From an uncultured delta proteobacterium (GTDB lineage Bacteria > Desulfobacterota > Syntrophorhabdia > Syntrophorhabdales > Syntrophorhabdaceae), in NCBI GenBank assembly GCA_903822335.1, contig CAIJOT010000242.1, positions 1-36,495 of the forward strand: DNA of 36,495 nt. Direction: 5' to 3'. Made by a program: the position numbers and the translations under genes. The notes below the pieces were generated by a model. It made no database searches. It saw nothing but the letters and a program-made list of their open reading frames with translations, and had not been told where the DNA came from. Shown one piece after another: positions 31,822-36,495 of this stretch (positions are counted from its first letter, which is position 1; the number at the start of each line of letters is the position of its first letter).

Positions 31822-34147
31822 ATATCCTTCTCTCCTCTGTTTTTATAATTCTTTTAAATAGGTCCTTTGACCACAAATCTTTAATGCCCTTGCCTTTCCA
31901 TACATACATGAACTGTTTACCGTTATTCTCCCATCTCAACCCCTCCATATGTACATCCCGGTCTGCTACCAGTATATATAAATATTCTTTTACCATTTCT
32001 TTGAGATTTCCTTCAATAAACTCAAAAATCTTTATACCCTTTGGTAAAATCCTGTTGATTTTCTGTAATGTTTTACCATTTATAGTAACATCATCATCTA
32101 CCTCTATTTCGATCAACTCACAGGTGCTCTCTATCCCAACAGGTAATGCGTCAGATAATGAAATCTTTGGAAGGGGATGGTATTTTCCGTGCATTCTTAT
32201 CGAAATACCAGAAGACCTGAGTGCCCTCAGTATTATATTCATCGTATCAATGTGACCGATATAACGGGCATTACCATATTTGCCATACCGGAAAGTGTAT
32301 TTTGCGGTTCGGGGTTCGGGGTTCGGGGTTCGGGGTTTTCCAAAACGTCCTTCGTCTCCCCTCTCTTCTCTCCCGTTTTTCTCTTCACTGCTTACTTCAT
32401 ACTCCTTACTCCATTCTAACTTCTGACTTCTGACTTCTGACTTCAATTGATTTTCATCACATCCCATCCCGCATGCCGCACAATTAGAATAACAATCTGC
32501 TGTTTGTATGCCATGTTCTGCCTTTACGAGTTCTTCCTTGAGAAATGTCGTATCTATACCAGTGTCTATAAAATCCCATGGAAATGCTTCTTCAGGGCTT
32601 CTTTCTTTTAAATAATCCTGCCTATCCATTCCATTTTTATTAAACCATTCATCGTATAGCTCTGGCTTGAAAAATTCCCTCCAGGCCTCAAGCTTTACAC
32701 CCCTTTGAACAAGATATTCAAATAAGGGCGCAAGTTTTTGATCACCCCTTGACACAATCCCCTCTATCATGCTTACCTTTACATCCCTGTATTTCAACCT
32801 CACACCTTTTACCTTTAGCGCTCTCTTAACCATGGATAGCTTCTCTTCGAGGGTATCCTGGCTATCCATTGGCAACCACTGAAAAGGCGTGTGTGGTTTT
32901 GGTACAAAAGGGGATACAGAAAGGTTAATCTCCATGCCCCCTTTTACCAAAGGGAAAACAACCTCTCGAATGCTCCAGATATCCTCTTCTTTCTCCCACG
33001 GAAAACCAACCATAAAATAGAGCTTCAGCCTTCTCCAACCATACTTCTTAAGGGCTGACAGTTGCTTCAGCAGTATTTCAATATCAATATTTTTATTAAG
33101 TCTACACCTTATTTCCGGAGACGCGGATTCAAGAGCAAAGGTAAAACCCGTTCTTGCAACTTCACCTATGGTGCGTATTTCTTTTTCCTGTATGCTACCA
33201 ATCTTTAAGGAAGGCAGGGAAACAGATACACCTTTATGATGGCTTTTAATATAAGAAATAACCTGAAAAAGGGCACTGTAATCACCAGAACTCAAGGAAA
33301 GCAAGGAAACACCTTCATAGCCTGTCCCCTTAATTGCCTCGTCAATAATCTCTTTTACCCTTTCATAAGACCTTTCTCTATAGGGCCTGTATCCGAATCC
33401 TGCAAGGCAGAACCTGCAACCATTCCCGCAACCCCTCGAAATTTCAATATTCAGCCTGTTGTGAATACTCCCGACAACAGGTATGGGAGGCTTCACAGGG
33501 TGATATGAGGAATCAAGGTCTGTAATGTATCTCCTTTTTACATAATCTTTTTTGAATAATGGTGAATACACACCATCCAGCCCTGTAAGTTCCTTTATGG
33601 TATCTCCCCTGTCAGCACCTTTTAATCTTTTCAGGATATTCAATATCTCGATGAGTATATCCTCAGCCTCTCCCACAACAATAAGGTCAAAGAACTTTTC
33701 AAAGGGTCTGGGATTGAGCATTGAAGGCCCGCCACCCACGATTATTGGGCCAACATCTCTCTCTTCGGCCTTAGTAGGGATATTGCTCAATTCAAGCATA
33801 TTTAATATATTTGTTACATTCAATTCATAGGAAAGGGAAAAACCCACTATATCCATGGTATTCAGCGGTGTTTTGGACTCAAGGGTGAAGAGACGGACAT
33901 GCTCCTTTCTCATGTATATTTCCATATCATGCCCAGGGGCAAAACATCTCTCACACCATATACCTTCTATACTGTTTGCAAGCTCATAGAGGAGAAAATA
34001 ACCAAAGTAAGACATGCCCACTTCATAAAGATCCGGGTAACACAGGGCAAACCTTACCATCACGTCTTTCGGGTCTTTAATAATCGCATTCGGCTCTATA
34101 CCTGAATATCTTGCAGGCTTCATGATGTGGTTAGGTATATTCAACAT
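31799..34147 (-). CDS. Radical SAM protein, TIGR03960 fused to TIGR03936 (DUF2344)
   Basis: This 782-residue fusion has an N-terminal B12-binding-like region (about 1-220) and a radical SAM domain with C240-x3-C244-x2-C247 in SRGCGNGCRFC. A C-rich segment follows (C552, C556, C559, C563), then a linker and a C-terminal DUF2344 domain from about 617 (YTFRYGKYGNARYIGHIDT). The fusion is conserved next to rng across many bacteria, and its substrate is unknown, perhaps in RNA or ribosome modification. The linker (about 568-616), rich in charged residues and reading PRTPNPEPRTA, is encoded by two tracts of 7-bp repeats and is probably not a functional element. Confidence 0.9.
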   Translation of the reverse strand: MLNIPNHIMKPARYSGIEPNAIIKDPKDVMVRFALCYPDLYEVGMSYFGYFLLYELANSIEGIWCERCFAPGHDMEIYMRKEHVRLFTLESKTPLNTMDIVGFSLSYELNVTNILNMLELSNIPTKAEERDVGPIIVGGGPSMLNPRPFEKFFDLIVVGEAEDILIEILNILKRLKGADRGDTIKELTGLDGVYSPLFKKDYVKRRYITDLDSSYHPVKPPIPVVGSIHNRLNIEISRGCGNGCRFCLAGFGYRPYRERSYERVKEIIDEAIKGTGYEGVSLLSLSSGDYSALFQVISYIKSHHKGVSVSLPSLKIGSIQEKEIRTIGEVARTGFTFALESASPEIRCRLNKNIDIEILLKQLSALKKYGWRRLKLYFMVGFPWEKEEDIWSIREVVFPLVKGGMEINLSVSPFVPKPHTPFQWLPMDSQDTLEEKLSMVKRALKVKGVRLKYRDVKVSMIEGIVSRGDQKLAPLFEYLVQRGVKLEAWREFFKPELYDEWFNKNGMDRQDYLKERSPEEAFPWDFIDTGIDTTFLKEELVKAEHGIQTADCYSNCAACGMGCDENQLKSEVRSQKLEWSKEYEVSSEEKNGREERGDEGRFGKPRTPNPEPRTAKYTFRYGKYGNARYIGHIDTMNIILRALRSSGISIRMHGKYHPLPKISLSDALPVGIESTCELIEIEVDDDVTINGKTLQKINRILPKGIKIFEFIEGNLKEMVKEYLYILVADRDVHMEGLRWENNGKQFMYVWKGKGIKDLWSKDLFKRIIKTEERRIYGIRANY
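32304..32446. repeat. Two tracts of 7-bp units inside the radical SAM linker
   Basis: Five units of GGGGTTC type (32304-32338) and nine units of CTTACTC/ACTTCTG type (32384-32446), each in exact register. Between them is a pyrimidine-rich stretch. Because 7 is prime to 3, a pure tract reads as a 7-residue peptide period in any frame, and these happen to have no stop codon on the coding strand. Confidence 0.85.
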
Positions 34148-34170
34148 AGTCTTTATGGTATTCAGTATGC

Positions 34171-35529
34171 TTATCTATATTCACTCATAATTCTGGACAG
34201 GTCAGCTTCCACCATTGTACGGATTCTTTCCAACGCCTGTTCAGTTTCCGCTTCAAACCTCAACACAAGGACTGGTTGGGTATTTGAAGACCTGACAAGT
34301 CCCCAGCCATCTTCCAAAACTACCCTCACACCATCAATATCAATAATTGTAAATCTATTCCGATAATATTCAGTCAGATTCCTTACAACATCAAACTTCA
34401 CATTATCAGGACAAGGAATCCTTATCTCCGGAGTCGAATACATCGTTGGTACATCTTTTAAATATTCAGAGACCGGTCTCACATCCTTTCCCATAATTTC
34501 AAGCAACCTCAGCGATGAGTATATCGCATCGTCGAATCCAAAGAATTTATCAGCAAAAAACATATGTCCGCTCATTTCACCACCAAGAACAGCATTCACT
34601 TCTTTCATTTTCTGCTTTATCAGGGAGTGCCCTGCTTTCCACATGATTGGTATACCACCATGTTTCTCTATGTCTTCGTATAGATTTTTAGAGCATTTTA
34701 CCTCTGATACAAAGTATGCACCCTTCCTCTCTTTAAAAATATCCCTCGTAAATATTATCATGAGGTAATCACCCCATATGATATTCCCTTCATTATCTAT
34801 CACACCAATTCTATCACCATCCCCATCATATCCAATACCTACATCGGCCTTCTTTTCGAGGACTGTCTTTCTCAATGTCTCAATATTTTTCTCTATTGTC
34901 GGGTCAGGAAAATGGTTGGGAAAGTGTCCATCCATATCACAGAAAAGTTCAATCACTTCCTGTCCCATCTCCTTCAATATGGGAGAGGCAATAACCCCTG
35001 CTGTTCCATTACCTGCATCAATAACGACTTTAAAACCCTTCTTCAGATGTATATTGTTTCTCAAAAAACTATAGTAATCATCTACGATATTTTTATACTC
35101 CCTGTATGAACCTTCTCCATGGACAAATCTTTTTTCCTCAATTATTTTTCCTACATACTGTATCTCTTCCCCAAAAATTGTGGTCTTCCCATAAGCCACC
35201 TTGAAACCATTAAACTCAGGCGGGTTATGACTTCCGGTTATCATGATCCCACCGTCCACCTCAAGGGTAAACAGGGAATAATAAAATAGTGGTGTTGGTA
35301 CAAGACCGAGATCAACTACATCTAATCCTCCCTCTGTCATCCCTTCTACAACAAGGTCTCTATAATGTTCGGAACTCAACCTGCAGTCCCTTGCAACGGA
35401 CGCCCTTTTCTTCCCATGTTCAGACATATATGTCGCAAATGCCCTGCCAATATTCGTAACCACTTCATCAGTCAGGTCTGTATCAACCCTGCCCCTGATG
35501 TCATATTCCCTGAATATCTCTTTGTTCAT
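34171..35529 (-). CDS. Phosphomannomutase/phosphoglucomutase
   Basis: This alpha-D-phosphohexomutase moves phosphate between C6 and C1 of mannose or glucose, feeding nucleotide-sugar synthesis. It has 452 residues in four domains. The phospho-serine is S100 in ITGSHNPPEFNGFK, the Mg loop is D235-G-D-G-D-R240 and the sugar-binding C-terminal motif is RSSNTQPVLVLRFEAE. The motif set fits the AlgC-type dual-specificity enzymes. It follows the ROK kinase gene by 9 bp, a pairing that fits hexose phosphate metabolism. Confidence 0.92.
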   Translation of the reverse strand: MNKEIFREYDIRGRVDTDLTDEVVTNIGRAFATYMSEHGKKRASVARDCRLSSEHYRDLVVEGMTEGGLDVVDLGLVPTPLFYYSLFTLEVDGGIMITGSHNPPEFNGFKVAYGKTTIFGEEIQYVGKIIEEKRFVHGEGSYREYKNIVDDYYSFLRNNIHLKKGFKVVIDAGNGTAGVIASPILKEMGQEVIELFCDMDGHFPNHFPDPTIEKNIETLRKTVLEKKADVGIGYDGDGDRIGVIDNEGNIIWGDYLMIIFTRDIFKERKGAYFVSEVKCSKNLYEDIEKHGGIPIMWKAGHSLIKQKMKEVNAVLGGEMSGHMFFADKFFGFDDAIYSSLRLLEIMGKDVRPVSEYLKDVPTMYSTPEIRIPCPDNVKFDVVRNLTEYYRNRFTIIDIDGVRVVLEDGWGLVRSSNTQPVLVLRFEAETEQALERIRTMVEADLSRIMSEYR

Positions 35530-35538
35530 GTGCTCCTC

Positions 35539-36480
35539 CTATTCCTCAATAAATGCAACTCCGATAATGGCTGCTTCTTCTCCAAGCCGTGCCCTTTCTA
35601 TCCGTAAACCTTTCATGGATGCTGGCATCGCCCTTTTCTCCATAACACAACGTACCTCATCAACAAGATACTTCGTCCCATATACAACACCACCACCCAA
35701 CACAACAATCTCAGGATTCAGAAGGTTTACGAGACCGGCAAGAGCAGCGCCCATGTATTCAATCATTTCCTCCCAGACTTTTCTACACAAATCATCTCCC
35801 AACAGATACCCCTCTTCAATATGCCCTGCATGAAGTATATCAAGGTTACCCTCTATTAAATCCCATATTTTGCCCCTGTAACCCCCCTCCATGCTTTTTT
35901 TAACCCTTTCCACCACATATGCGCCCCCGCAGTGTGCTTCAAAACATCCCTGATTACCGCAATGACACTTGTGTCCATAAGGATTCACAATGATATGTCC
36001 AACCTCTCCCCCGACATTCGAGAAACCTCTATACAGCTTTCCGCCTATGATAAGTCCGCCACCAATACCTGTGCCGACGAATATGCCGAGGACATCATCA
36101 TAAATTCCATGCAAACTGAATTTCCACTCACCGTAAGTGGCAGCATTCACGTCATTTTCAATGTACGTCTCAATACCACATGCCTTTTCTATATCATCCC
36201 TTAATGGTGCATTATGGAATCCTAAGTTGGGTGAACTGATAATATGTTTTGAATACCTGTCTATCTGACCTGCGGAGGCTATCCCTATCCTTTCTATCTC
36301 TTTCCTTGTAATGCCATTCTCTGCAATTAATCCTTGTATCAAATTTACAATATTACCCTTTACGGTTCGGTATCCTTTCTCTCTTTCAGTGGGGATCCTT
36401 TTTTTATGTAAAACATTGCCCTGTCCATCCACAATACCGGCTATTATCTTTGTACCACCTATGTCAATCCCGATGCGCAT
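35539..36480 (-). CDS. ROK-family glucokinase-like sugar kinase
   Basis: This 313-residue sugar kinase has the ATP phosphate motif GIDIGGTKI (residues 4-12), the catalytic base D110 in ENDVNAAT, a second phosphate loop FVGTGIGGG (134-142) and the ROK zinc site GHIIVNPYGHKCHCGNQGCFE, where H162, C172, C174 and C179 bind zinc. This set is typical of glucokinases and N-acetylmannosamine kinases, and glucose is the most likely substrate. It is the rightmost complete gene. AAAGGG lies a few bases before the ATG. Confidence 0.9.
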   Translation of the reverse strand: MRIGIDIGGTKIIAGIVDGQGNVLHKKRIPTEREKGYRTVKGNIVNLIQGLIAENGITRKEIERIGIASAGQIDRYSKHIISSPNLGFHNAPLRDDIEKACGIETYIENDVNAATYGEWKFSLHGIYDDVLGIFVGTGIGGGLIIGGKLYRGFSNVGGEVGHIIVNPYGHKCHCGNQGCFEAHCGGAYVVERVKKSMEGGYRGKIWDLIEGNLDILHAGHIEEGYLLGDDLCRKVWEEMIEYMGAALAGLVNLLNPEIVVLGGGVVYGTKYLVDEVRCVMEKRAMPASMKGLRIERARLGEEAAIIGVAFIEE

Positions 36481-36495
36481 ATCAAACCCTTTGTC

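Noticed and set aside
35932-36204. A plus-strand frame opposite the ROK kinase
   Set aside because: It is antisense to a gene with intact ATP, zinc and catalytic motifs.

Overview
The window looks like part of the chromosome of an anaerobic Gram-negative bacterium. The core-gene order (ispE, spoVG, tRNA-Gln, prs, rplY, pth, ychF, next to rng and a TIGR03960/TIGR03936 radical SAM gene), the single-subunit molybdopterin oxidoreductase and the acyl-CoA dehydrogenase fit Deltaproteobacteria / Desulfobacterota (Syntrophorhabdus-like lineages). This is an inference from gene content and I cannot name a genus.

Layout. Positions 1-2481 (minus strand) hold a phosphate uptake operon, phoU-pstS-pstC-pstA, with pstA cut by the window edge. 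It diverges from a molybdopterin oxidoreductase (2611-4659) through two back-to-back sigma70-like promoters. A palindrome-rich spacer, a PaaI-like thioesterase and a class A penicillin-binding protein (5390-7525) follow. From about 7.5 to 19 kb lies an accessory island: a HEPN/MNT pair flanked by a duplicated 3' end of the PBP gene; an integron-type gene cassette array without a visible integrase (SAM methyltransferase, BrnT/BrnA toxin-antitoxin, a very large type IIG restriction-modification gene, DUF1003 membrane protein) with three recognisable attC sites; an IS481 transposase stump; an orphan ParB-like gene; a DUF5618-like gene; a RelE-type toxin-antitoxin pair; and a DUF104/PIN toxin-antitoxin pair. 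From 19 kb the chromosome is housekeeping again. DUF192 and DedA (minus) are followed by htpX, rsmB, a PASTA protein, rpe and a DUF3786 gene (plus). An acyl-CoA dehydrogenase then leads the long minus-strand series from 25.6 kb to the right edge: ychF, pth, rplY, prs, tRNA-Gln, spoVG, ispE, rng, radical SAM, phosphomannomutase/phosphoglucomutase and ROK kinase.

Two things stand out. First, 9658-14152 reads as consecutive integron cassettes. Each cassette's first bases (GTTRRRY half) are complementary to the R'' box of its own downstream attC, which fixes the borders to the base. Two of the genes end inside their attC sites. The third cassette, of about 3.1 kb, carries a complete single-polypeptide restriction-modification enzyme. 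A TTGACA-N17-TAATAT promoter lies just upstream of the first border, where a cassette promoter would sit.

Second, at least ten short tracts across the window are built from 7-bp units of quite different sequence that nevertheless stay in an exact 7-bp register. They lie mostly between genes, but three run into coding sequence (DUF192 N-terminus, IspE N-terminus, and the linker of the radical SAM protein). One tract, flanked by two REP-like hairpins with a compensatory base change, sits exactly where one copy of the duplicated PBP tail is interrupted relative to the other. That suggests such blocks move or are lost as units.
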